The notes below the pieces were generated by a model that saw nothing but the letters and a program-made list of their open reading frames with translations, was not told the DNA's origin and did not search any database. This document shows positions 45,271-56,011 of a DNA stretch of 64,000 nucleotides, piece by piece. The stretch's first letter is position 1. Every line of letters begins with the position of its first letter. The stretch is taken from the NCBI GenBank assembly GCA_910589415.1, contig OU342630.1:53037412-53101411 (forward strand). Direction: 5' to 3'. Source of the DNA: Malachius bipustulatus. Taxonomy: Eukaryota > Arthropoda > Insecta > Coleoptera > Melyridae. Both the position numbers and the translations under genes were made by a program.

Positions 45271-46053
45271 GAAATAAGAAGCTTCTAACAAGAAAAAGTG
45301 ATCAGCCTCCTGAGCAACTGAACGCTGAATAACAGCTCACGCTTTGGAAACAAGAAAAAAGTGAATTTGAAACTTCTTTTTTGCTGGTCCCTCCACTAGA
45401 TAAAGGTATAATATCTAGCCGGAAAATGAGATTTTGGCCGGAAGGTGAAATTTATTTTCCTGATAGACCTAATTAATTAATGCAAATGTTCCCCTGACGC
45501 CAATGCAATCAGGTAGAATCATCTATAATCGATGCTGTATATGCCATACAATCAGGGAAGAGAAACGACTGAATTAATGTTCCGATTTCCTGCAAGAATC
45601 GCTCTTTTGGTAAATTTGTGAGCACTACTTCAACTTAAACTGTTAGTAAAGCTATCTTTCATATTTAAACAACCTCTGGAAAGAGTGTTTCCATCTGACA
45701 AGACAGTTCGCACATATTAGTACCTCCAGTTTCCTTTTTTGCAAGTTTCGAATGTATATCAAAATAAGACATCAATGAGAGTGAATAATGACTTCATGAA
45801 ACATGTTTTTGTAAATGATTTGTTCAACTTTTGTAAATTAAATTCTAACAAAAAAAAAAGTACAGCTGATTGAAACAAGAAGCTTCAAACAAGAAAAAGT
45901 GATGAGCCTCCTGAGCAACTAAACGCTGAATAACAGATCATCCTTTAGAAACAAGAAAAATGGGGGTTTGAAACTTCTTTTTGTTGATCCCTCTACTAGA
46001 TAAGAGTATAATATCGAGCCGGAAAATGAGATTTTGTTCGGAAAATGAATTTT
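45271..46053 (+). repeat. 180-bp direct repeat pair, 600 bp apart
   Basis: Blocks 45271-45453 and 45872-46053 share AAGAAAAAGTGAT, AGCCTCCTGAGCAACT, AACGCTGAATAACAG, TTTGAAACTTCTTTTT and CCGGAAAATGAGATTTTG in the same order, with scattered substitutions. This is a local duplication within the intron; no terminal repeats are seen. Confidence 0.7.
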
Positions 46054-46666
46054 TACATTCTGGTAAAGAAGAATATGAATTTTTAGACAGTTTTGAAAAC
46101 CATGCTTCGAGAGAGCAATGCGAGAAAGAGAAGGAACCTATCAGCTCGAGCTACCATTGCTGTGACGTGTTTAGCCCGGAGCCAGTTTCCTGACGATTAG
46201 AAAATTATTCAAAATTTCAAAGCAAACTTGTTAGCGTGTCACTACCTTAATAGTGTAATAATTGTTCATTGCCCGTAACGTAAAAAAAAACATAAACATC
46301 TGGCTATTTTATCTTATCTACTATACATTCTTGATCAAGTCCCACCTTGCCTGTCATCGCAAGACATGCAGATTAAATGAACACGGGAAACTGTATCATA
46401 TTTTGGAGTGTACTAAGAAGTGTAACTTGAGATTTTTCTGTATGCGGAAGAATCATTACAGAAACTATTGACAACTTGAGATCATCATCAGCATAATATG
46501 CTATGTCGTTCTGGATAATATTAAATATCAGTAGTCCCAGAACTCACCCCTGCGGTACCTAGATACTACAGATGTGAGAGAAATTATATTTTCATAAATT
46601 TACATATAAGCCATTCACATATTATTGACAAAGTACCTAGGTTAGAGTGACAGAAATCACTCCCTA

Positions 46667-47874
46667 TACAGGGTGTCCCATAATATGTGGGCAATCTCCC
46701 GGATTTGGGTAAATTTCGTAAAAATAAATGAAAAAATGGCTATAAAATTAATTCCTCAGAGACACCCCTACAAAGATATTAGCTGTTGAAGTTGAGGGTT
46801 GAAAATCAATTTTTTGCCATAACTTTTTTATTTCTTGACCGATTTTGATAAGTTTTGGTTTTATTTTGTATTATTTGGGACTGTTTAGAATAGTGTTTCA
46901 TAATCTTTGGTAGCACATACATAAACCTCGGGATGGCATAACCCCCTCATTCACTTGAAAGAAAACAATAAAAATTATAATTTTACAGTTTTTTAAGGTT
47001 AATTTTCTTTTTATTTTACATTTTTTACATAAAAAATGTATCCTTATTTATTTCGATAGAGCGAACCGTTATCGAGATAAACGTCCTTCTAATAGGTGAT
47101 GCGTCGCAGGAACTTTCTAAGTTTCAAGTAAATTTTAACAAGATGGCTGACCTTTGACAGTAACTTGAGCTGGAAACAAAACAATAACTTAATTAAATAC
47201 ACGTCAAATAGTGTCAAAGATTTTATTTCATGCAGATTCAATTCTAATTGATTTTAAAATGAGTTACAAAAACGCTGAATACGCAGAAAATCAGTTAGAA
47301 TTGAATCTGCATGAAATAAAATCTTTGACACTATTTGATGTGTATTTAATTAAGTTATTGTTTTGTTTCTTGCTCAAGTTACTGTCAAAGGTCAGCCATC
47401 TTGTTAAAATTTACTTGAAATTTAGAAAGTTCCTGCGACGCATCACCTATTAGAAGGACGTTTATCTCGATAACGGTTCGCTCTATCGAAATAAATAAAG
47501 GTACATTTTTTATGTAAAAAATGTCAAATAAAAAGAAAATTAACCTTAAAAAACTGTAAAATTATTATTTTTATTGGTTTATTTCAAGTGAATGAGGGGG
47601 TTATGCCATCCCGAGGTCTATGTATGTGCTACCAAAGATTAAGAAACACTATTCTAAAGAGTTCAAAATAATACAAAATAACACCAAAAATTAACAAAAT
47701 CGGTCAAGAAATAAAAAGTTATGGCAAAAAATTGATTTTCAACCCTCAACTTCAACAGCTAATATCTTTGTAGGGGTGTCTCTGAGGAATTAATTTTATA
47801 GCTATTTTTTTATTTATTTTTACGAAATTTACCCAAATCCGGGAGATTGCCCACATATTATGGGACACCCTGTA
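46667..47874. mobile_element. 1.2-kb foldback element with TA target duplication
   Basis: The 581-bp left arm (46667-47247) and right arm (47295-47874) are almost exact inverted copies around a 47-bp loop. The ends are TACAGGGTGTCCCATAATAT and its reverse complement, and TA occurs directly outside each end (46665-46666, 47875-47876). The arms carry no coding domain; the 80-codon frame at 47211-47453 spans loop and arm and is an artefact. TA duplication fits Tc1/mariner-type mobilisation. Confidence 0.85.
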
Positions 47875-50800
47875 TAAATGCTGCCATGCATTTATTTATG
47901 AAAATTAGGTCAGGTTAGTTTTTCACAAAATTCTTATAGCATGTTGATAAACAGAACATAGTTGTTGTTAGATCGATTTTTGTTACTTTTCATCTTTCAG
48001 CTTTGGATTTTGAAATATTTGGCCTCTTATCTCATTTTATGAACTGCGATGTTTAAGGTTTAACAGTAAAATTTTCAAAAAAAATGAATAAATATGTGAG
48101 AACAGAATTATTTAATAATTGAATTTAAAACTTTAATAATAAAAGGCTAATAAGTAAATACTTTTTACTAAGCCATAGCCACCAAAGCTTATTGATTTAA
48201 CTGTTTTCATTCTTCAAAAATATTCAATTTATAGAATATAAAAAATTAAATCTATGGCATATGAGCAAAGCTTAATTTATTTGAACTTTCTTAAAGACAA
48301 ATAGTTCAAATCGACTGTCCAGAACTCAAAAATCCCAGCCAACTCTAATTTAAAAACATCTGGTTCTACATTCCAATAGAATTAAACAATTCATTTACCT
48401 ACTGTTGGAAAAAAAAAACCAATGTTTCATAGTATACAGAACAAAATTTCTTGTCTCTGCTCTCAAAAATCAGTGTAAGTGACATAATTCCTTTGCTTTG
48501 CGGCCAAAGTTTATACAACGAACTTAGGCGCCCTAAAAAGACACGATTTTCAAGACCGGCACAATTGAGTCGGCAAGAAAATCTCTACCAGATTAAGAAG
48601 AGCGGTTTAAAAATTATACCCACCTTAAGACTTTCTGGAGTATTATGGTTTCCATCTTAAGTCAATCAATTAACAAAATAAACACAGGGAATTGGCGTAA
48701 TCTACTTAAAAAAATTGAGATGTGGTTTAACACATCAAAGGCAAGGTGGTTCAAGGAAAACCTACAATGGATGCTGGAACATATCGCTAAGTTTGAGGGC
48801 GGGTATTTGTTCCTCTTGCAACATTGTCGTGGCAACTTCGCACAGCAAGGTGGACAACCACAAAAGTTTGAATAGAAAGGGATTTACATCATTGAAAAGT
48901 GATGACATGAGTCATTTTGAATTCAAGTAATTTTTTTAAGAAAATCTTAAACTTGTAGTGTCATTTTTGCAGTAGCTTTGGCTGTGACTTTGAAATTTGA
49001 TTTTTTTTTTTTTACGTTTTTGTTTGTTGTAATTTTCATTGTTAGGGTCATGCAATTACGAAAATGATAACATAAAATGGAACTTTTTTCAGTTTTCCTC
49101 GAAAAATAATGCTCAACAGACATAAAATATAACTACTGCAACAGAAGCAGCTTTCCAATCATAACAAATAATGATCTATCTAACATGTTTGTCTAAAACA
49201 ATTAATTTGGGGGGCCAACAAAAATAATTGAGCGACTGTTATAAGAGCAAAACTCCATTGTTATATTTTTCGATATCTCAACAAAGAAGACCGGTAGGTG
49301 AAAAATGTAAATGAGCGTAAAAAAAACAACCAAAAAATATCCCGTCGCAATTTTGATACCTCAAAGGAGGCCGAGTTATTGCAAAAAAATCACACTTTTT
49401 TCAAGATGGCGGAAAATGCACATAGGAAATCTTAGTCGACAATTTGAAGATTAATTTTTCCAAGCTCCCCTCACACAATATCCAAAAATCAGGTTTCTCG
49501 GTTCACTTGCATTTCTAACCAATTTTTTTTCGTAATGACTGAACTAGAACCTTTCCAGAAAAAAACAATTTTAATGAAACGCAAGGATATGATAATTAAT
49601 TAGATATCTAGTTTTCCAAAATACGATCTTTTGGCGGCTTACATAAAAAAAAAACTACTCAACTACTCAATTACTCAAATAAAATTTTATTTTACGTAAT
49701 TCCGTTTTCAAGAAAGGCAGATCAAGACCTAAGACGTTTCGATAATGTAAAAAACTTGTTTATTATAATTAGATTGTAAAATATATTAATTAGGAATATG
49801 TTAATTACTCATAAAATTTAATTCACTAATTAATTAATACCCTATGAAGAAATTATTTAATGACTATCGAAAGGAAGTTTAAGTAATCAAGCATAGGTAG
49901 TATGATACAAAAATTAACGTATATCAATAAATTAATTGAATTATCGAAAGTGTTTTATTAGCCTAAAGAACTACATACGAGATTGTATCTACGGTTCATA
50001 ATTAATATCAATCCTATATTAAGCAATTTATAGTCTTATTATTTAAAAACAGCAAATTGATTGGTACCTAAGTATGACAGCTTTACATTTATTGCCATTC
50101 TAACAGGTGTGTAGTTCTTACGGAACATTTTTCAAGTCATAATAACTACCCACACAGGACATACACAAAATTTGTTCTCAGCTAGTGATGTCATAAGTGG
50201 ACACGATTCTTTTTCATCTTTCTTAGGAAGTCATCTTGGAGATATATGAGTAAGACAAACTAACACTACAGAAAAATACTGTAAAGATTTTGGGCACAGC
50301 CATAGTAACGTTTTTATTTATGTAGAGTCTATTTTTTTAATTTATGTAAATTTTATATATTATTATCTAATCACAAAATTTTACTGTTTTATAAAGAATA
50401 TGTCATTAAAGTTAATGTTTTTGACAAAACAACAGTATAGCTTTAAAATTTTCGCTTTTAAAACACAATTAGGTGACTACCTAATGTATAAAAATGACAT
50501 AAATTGATACACATTTGGTTTGTAAAATCGTAAACTCATTCTGATATTGCCTTCTTCTTGTTTTCCAATTTTATTGTCAAATAGTAATTATTTTGACATT
50601 TGCTGAAATAAAGTGCATCAGGTTGTTAAAATTAGTTTTGTATTTTTTGAATAACGCGGACATAAATTATTCGGAGATTGTTCCAGTTACCGTGAAATTT
50701 ATTGGATTATTGACACTGCAAACCCCGTAAAAATGTCATTTCAAGCCAAAGCAATAAAGGATTAATCTCTAATAATAGTTTTCCTTAGTCTGCAGTTTTG

Positions 50801-51793
50801 CCCTTTGTAAAATGGTAGGTATTTATGTTTAAGGCCCTATTACTTATCGAATTATCTATCTACTTATTAATTATAGTAAAGTCATTTATTAAGCATTTGA
50901 ACCTGATGAGGGTTTAACATAAACACACACCAGAAAGAATCCACCACTAAGATATAAAAATAAAATCAAACAAGGATAAAGTAACATATAACCGATGAAA
51001 ATGGGAATAAATCCAGAGATATTTACACCATATATTAGGAACTTTCTTCCTACTATGCACTCATGCTCATGATAAAAGTAAGGTCTGTGATCTGTGGCTC
51101 TAGTGGTGGCCATTTTTTAAGAGGGCAAACTCTTCTGGAAATAATGTTTATAAATTTTTGGCGGATAGTCGCTCCCCCAATTTTTTTTTCGAAAAACTAT
51201 TCCCATAAAGTTGGTATGTCTGTGCTTCTCCTAAATAGCTGTGCCAACGGAATCTTGCCTTGTCACACCCTTACCTAAAAAAGTCCAAATAGGTGGTAGA
51301 GTTTAAAAAACACAAATGCGGCCCTGAAGGTGGAATGCGTTCATAAACAGAAATTGACGTTTATGTTTAACAACCAGAATGATGCCTTACATTTTCAGGA
51401 ATATCGTCGGATTGTTCCATTTTATTAACGTAATTCGAACGAGAAAGCAAAGGAAATAATAATTCAAAAGTATTAGATTATGTGTAACTGTCAGATTCAC
51501 ACTTTTTTTAAATTTAATACTAATTTTTGTAATTTACTAATATTATGCACAGAATTGATTCACCCATGTGTTTCTTCAATACTCTGCGATTGCACTTCAA
51601 GGGTCGTCATCGGCAATTTATGAACGATGCTAGATTTTTATCCAATCAAGTGAACTGATTATTTTCTGAACGCATCCAGAGTTTTTCATGTATGATGCAA
51701 ACTGTAATTCATGAACGCACCACAGACCACTCAAAATCACAAAATAAGAAAAATAAGATTTTTAAAATTAATGACAGTGATTTTATCGTAGGA

Positions 51794-51866
51794 TTCAATC
51801 TAAGACATGAAATTTTTTTCCAGGGCCTACCTAAATTATGTTTTCATTTGCTCACACGATATCATT
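51794..51866 (-). repeat. Partial copy of the 183-bp foldback MITE
   Basis: GATTCAATCTAAGACATGAA through CCTAAATTATGTTTTCATTT to GCTCACA matches the right half of 52460-52642. The left half is missing. Confidence 0.6.
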
Positions 51867-51906
51867 TCACTATAATAGTAATTATAATTTTGAAGTACTT
51901 TTTTGC

Positions 51907-52179
51907 ATATCGATGGTTAAGATGTGATACCTCGTATATACAAAAAAAAAAAAAAAAAAAAACACGTAAGACAGAGGAAAATACGAGGAATCACACAAGT
52001 TAGTTCTCAACACAAATGCGGGGTATCACTACACTGAGGTTCTGTTGAAATCCATTGGTTAAATACATACAAGGAATCACCGCAGAAATATAGAGCAAAT
52101 TTTTCTGCGAATTTTGATGTGTATAACTCATTTTCACTGAAAATGCAGATACGTGGTATCACATCTTAACCATCGATAT
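51907..52179. mobile_element. 273-bp TIR element, TA-type target
   Basis: ATATCGATGGTTAAGATGTG with ATACC at the left faces its reverse complement (GGTATCACATCTTAACCATC then GATAT) at the right. TA flanks lie at the ends. Inside are a poly-A run and imperfect inner repeats, with no coding capacity. Confidence 0.7.
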
Positions 52180-52459
52180 TTACTCTTCGCATGCGTGAGA
52201 GTTCCTAGGAAAGTGTATAGTATCCTAGGAAACTTGGTAGTTTCCAAGGGAACTGTATTTTTTAAACAATGTCATTTATTCTCAATAAAGTATTGTTGAA
52301 ATATTCTTTTCACGTATTTCTATGAAACACGATGTGTAATAATGACTTCCCTTGATTTTTAAAATTTTACCTCTTTTTTTTTAATGGTAAATTTGGACAT
52401 TTGTCCAAATCGTAATACAAAATTCTTGCACATTCTTAAAAATAGGTAAATATACATCG

Positions 52460-52642
52460 TGTGAGCAAATGAAAACATAATTATAGCAGACTTTGGAAAA
52501 AGATTTCATATCTGAGATTGAATTTGTAAAACTGTAAAATCTGTAAACAATCAAAATCTTTAATTTTACAGTTTTACAGATTCAATCTCAGATATGATTT
52601 TTTTTCCAAAGTTCACCTAAATTATGTTTTCATTTGCTCACA
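52460..52642. mobile_element. 183-bp foldback MITE
   Basis: TGTGAGCAAATGAAAACATA and on to the middle of the element is mirrored by its reverse complement, giving arms of about 80-90 bp with a very small loop near CAATCAAAATC. Decayed copies lie at 1231-1345 and 51794-51866. It lies about 180 bp inside the intron from the first exon of the 890-residue gene. Confidence 0.7.
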
Positions 52643-52826
52643 GGATACTATGTAACTTGAATAATTATTATTGTTTTACAGACCTTTTTGCTTAAGCAAT
52701 AAAACTTTATTGGCTCGAATAATAAAAAAAGCTTTAGTTATTTTATAATCTTAATAGAATTTTAAACTTTAATAAGAAATACTTAAATGTTTCTAAAGGA
52801 AAGAGTAAAAGATGAATTTCACTTAC

Positions 52827-52841
52827 CGAAGTCGACTCCAT
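52827..52841 (-). CDS. Secreted low-complexity protein, 15-nt start exon
   Basis: ATG GAG TCG ACT TCG ends precisely at GTAAGT. Joined in phase 0 to the exon at 44646 it reads MESTS-IFLLLLVSSVYPSSG, a convincing signal peptide with predicted cleavage near the SSG. Very short first coding exons followed by a long intron are common in insect genes for secreted and cuticular proteins. The exon is too short to prove by itself; the support is the donor, the phase and the resulting signal peptide. Confidence 0.68.
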
Positions 52842-53055
52842 TCTGCCTCAATCCCAAGTAAAATGTCTAGGTGTTCACTTTACCGGTACAAGGGTTCACT
52901 ATAGACTATCAGCTAGACAATCTATTTAATTAAACAGACGAGTAACATGCATGGGGAACTTCTTCGTAAAGCCGACCTTGCTCTGGGCGTTCTAGCACTG
53001 ACACTGAAGGATAAACCGTGCAGGACTTTCTTTTCAACGACCATTGTTCAGCACC
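52842..53055. promoter_or_regulatory. Candidate bidirectional promoter between two divergent start exons
   Basis: This 214-bp interval separates the ATG of the 890-residue gene (minus) from the ATG of the signal-peptide exon at 53056 (plus). An AT-rich TATTTAATTAAA stretch at 52922-52933 is the only TATA-like candidate, and no Inr consensus is clear. The half nearer 53056 is GC-richer and is probably 5' UTR of the plus gene; an earlier ATG at 52947 opens a 63-codon frame overlapping the exon. Confidence 0.4.
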
Positions 53056-53134
53056 ATGAAGTGGATGTGCATTTTGCTATCGCAGATGGTCTTCGCGGTT
53101 ATTACCAGGTCCAACCAATATTATACCATCACCA
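53056..53134 (+). CDS. Candidate signal-peptide exon of a second secreted protein
   Basis: ATG in a good context (CAGCACCATGAAG) opens 26 codons: MKWMCILLSQMVFAVITRSN then QYYTIT. A strong donor, A|GTAAGC, follows in phase 1. A basic start, a hydrophobic core of about 13 residues and a polar end make a typical secretory signal. Without splicing the frame stops at TAA three codons later. The second exon was not found in the window; LINEs and satellite DNA follow. The alternative is the overlapping 63-codon frame from 52947 (+1 frame), whose translation has no such features. Divergent placement relative to the 890-residue gene adds some support. Confidence 0.45.
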
Positions 53135-53136
53135 GT

Positions 53137-53748
53137 AAGCTTTAATCATTTATTACGTAAGCTTCAAAGAATGCTTCATTTTCAATATTTTTCTTCCTTT
53201 TTGGTATTAATCACTATAAGTAGAAACTATTACAAAAAAACCATCCTATTCAGACGTACATTTTTTCAAGTACAAGCGAATACTCTATGAATATGTTAGT
53301 TATGAATAAATTATTATCTGCTTCAGTTATGACTTACTTGGGTAAATTTCCAAACTAACGCCACAAGAGCTTTATTTTGAAAGCTCTTGCGGTATTATTT
53401 CGATATTCATCTTCACATTTCTCAGAACAGTTAGTTTTCGATGAAGAAGTTGAAGAAGTTTAAATGAAAAGATGAAATTTCAGAAAAATTTGTTTCTAAG
53501 CAGAAAGTCGAAAGAACAAACGATATGGCAAAAATAAGAAATCTGGATTTTTCAGTTTTTTCAGAATATTTCAGGAACGGTCACATACAAATATCTGGTA
53601 TGTCTTGAAGGAATCGAGATCAAGACTCAAATTTGAATTTTTACAGTATAACGATCCAATAATGAAAAAAATATAAAAAAAATATATGAAAAGTATATTA
53701 ACAGGAAAGCTTTAATTGATTTTATTTCAAAATAGGTTTTAGTATTAG
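53137..53748 (+). other. AT-rich DNA after the candidate signal exon
   Basis: If the plus-strand gene is real this is its first intron. A short inverted pair (AAGAGCTTTATTTTGAAAGCTCTT at 53367-53390) is present. No exon was recognised. Confidence 0.4.
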
Positions 53749-53762
53749 TAGTAAGTAGGTAG

Positions 53763-55030
53763 TTAAGTAAATTTTTTTTCAGTAAGTAAATACTGAAAGA
53801 AAGGGGGTGTAAAGACAAATTGGTGAGAATTATAAGAAATATATATGAAGAAAATATTAACAGTGTAATTAATAAAAATCAGAAATCAGAAATGTTCACA
53901 ACAAAAGAAGGTTTGAGACAAGGAGGTAGCCTGAGTCCCACATTGTTCACAATTTTCATGGATGAAATAATAAAGAAATGTACGAGAAAGGTAAAGAAAG
54001 TACAAGTGAGATATAGGAACCTACAAGGCATAAAAATATCAGAAGCAGCATTTGCAGATGATGTGGTAATAATGGCAGAAACAGAAACAGAACTACAAAA
54101 GAGTTTGAAGATATGGGAACACAACAATGGAAGAACTAGGTATGACGATAAATAAGAATAAAACCAAAGTAGTGATTATAGAAATAAATGATAAACAGAT
54201 AAAAATAGAAATTGGAGGAGTACAGATTGAGCTGGTGAAATGTTATAAATACTTGGGGGTGAATATAGAAAATAATGGAGGACAAGAAGCGGAATTGAAT
54301 GAAAGAATAGAGAAAACAATGAGACTGTATTACACAATGAACAAAGCATTTATTGGCAAAAGAGAAATAGACAGAAAAACAAAAATGAAGGTTTTAAAGA
54401 CGATATACAGACCAATTTTGACGTTCGGATGCGAATCATGGGTGCTGAGTAAAAGACAGAAGAGCAAGATACAAGCAGTTGAAATGAAATACCTAAGAAG
54501 AGTCAGAGGAGTAACGAAATTAGACAAGATGAAGAACACAAGAATAAGAGAAGACCTGGAGATAGTATCAACCATTGAATTTATAGAAAAGAGACAGATG
54601 AGCTGGTGGGGTCATCTGATGAGGAGAATGAACGAAGGAAGACCAGTGAAAAGAGTGTGGGAAGCGAAGACTTTAGGAAAACAGAAGAGAGGAAGACCTA
54701 AATTAAAGTGTAATGGAGTTGTTGGAGAGATATTATTAAAGAAGGGAAAAATTAGGAGGAAGCTTGCAAAATGGCGGAGAGTAAGAAGGAATGGGCAGAA
54801 TTTGTACATATAAAATAGAGAAGGAACAATAGGAATGAAGAATAAGTGGATGTTTATTTAGTTTATTAATGTGTTTATTTGGATTATTGTTGTGTATATT
54901 TGGTTGAGGATATTTAGAATGTTTATGGATTTTGTATATTTTATTTTATTTATTTGTTAAGAATGAAATGTATTTATGTTTATGCACTACACCATGTAAT
55001 GGTAATTGTGCTATATTGATTATATATAGT
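53763..55030 (+). mobile_element. RTE-like LINE, 5'-truncated, with possible 14-bp target duplication
   Basis: Two overlapping frames, 53820-54155 and 54127-54813, encode the C-terminal half of a non-LTR reverse transcriptase. The first has GLRQGGSLSPTLFTIFMDEI, then FADDVVIMAE (palm catalytic Asp pair). The second has KYLGVNIENNG, RPILTFGCESWVLSKRQKSK, MKYLRRVRGVTKLDK and IEFIEKRQMSWWGHLMRR, the C-terminal signature common in RTE-like elements. One frameshift near 54115-54130 separates them. The endonuclease and N-terminal RT are absent. TAGTAAGTAGGTAG occurs at 53749-53762 and 55031-55044, so the element probably spans the interval between; there is no poly(A) tail, as expected for RTE. Confidence 0.75.
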
Positions 55031-55044
55031 TAGTAAGTAGGTAG

Positions 55045-56011
55045 CACTTATAGGAACTTTTCGAGCTATCCCCGTATAAAAGGATAAACCCAGACCGGTA
55101 AGAAAAAGTATATCCTAATATGTGTATCATTGCATGATTCGCCGGCAGGTACTTCAGCGTCACTTCAGCTTCAGCAACTTTTCACCTCAGAATGCTCGCA
55201 TTACATCTGGTCTTTTAACGAGGCATTATTGCAGTAAACGACTTAATTAACAGGTGTGTACTTCCGCCAAAAATATTGACGTTGCAGAAAAAGTTTAGGA
55301 TGTCATTCAGCAAGTTAATGGCACCGCCCGGAAATATACGATGCTTCTTTATTTAAATTAAGTATAGTACTAACTATTGTTGAGGTGCAGCGTTCTGATA
55401 GGCGATGTTGAATCAATAATTTTCTTATACCATAGAGGAAGGTAGAATTTCCTGAATTTTGAACAGAGGGACTTCACAAACTTTCAATAATTCACTGATA
55501 GGTACTATAAGGATATTTATATTTATGTTATCAAACGCTCCATTTTTAGGGTAAAAAGTGATTTCATTCTTCTTTAATAAATAAAATAATTAGGTACAAA
55601 ATTAATACGATCCTCAGTATTTTGCAGGCCACAAGTTTTTATAACGTTTTTTATGAAATAAAAAAATGGCGGAGTTATGTAGTTTGGAAATAATTTTTTC
55701 CATAAATTAAAAAAAAAATTTTTAAGTATTTTAATTTTGATAAATTGATGAGAGAAAATAATTTTCTAGAGCCCCCTACCTCTACCCAGAGGTAAATTGG
55801 ACTATAGCAACTCCGGATCCGGGCTGAAATCGTTTTTAAAACGGACTTTTCTTCCTCCAGAAAGCTTCATCCTATCCTGAAAAAAAGGCTTTTTCAGGAT
55901 ATACTTACTCGTAAGTTTACTAGCATTTGTCAAATCTTTCATTTTAATTTCGATTTTCCTGAAAATATCTTGATAAGCTTTTCCTTTTATTTACGATTCG
56001 ATGAAAACGAT
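55045..56011. other. AT-rich intergenic DNA
   Basis: A small perfect-looking hairpin, ATCCTGAAAAA...TTTTTCAGGAT, lies at 55874-55900. Nothing else was recognised. Confidence 0.4.

Larger units (their letters stand above)
44647..52826 (-). other. Intron 1 of the 890-residue gene (8.2 kb), rich in mobile elements
   Basis: It is bounded by GTAAGT (52821-52826) and TTTCGCAG (44647 on). It contains a direct-repeat pair (45271-46053), a 1.2-kb palindrome (46667-47874), a TA-flanked MITE (51907-52179) and a foldback MITE (52460-52642), all listed separately. Open frames of 64-103 codons between 44.8 and 52.0 kb show no domains; the pair at 48.45-48.93 kb is the least AT-rich but is unrecognised. 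Confidence 0.6.

Noticed and set aside
48451..48930. Three overlapping frames in a less AT-rich patch of the intron, possibly an exon or transposase
   Set aside because: No motif, no splice context and no repeat ends could be found.
52947..53138. 63-codon frame starting at the first ATG upstream of the signal-peptide exon
   Set aside because: The translation has no features, while the overlapping frame from 53056 gives a signal peptide ending at a donor; kept only as an alternative.
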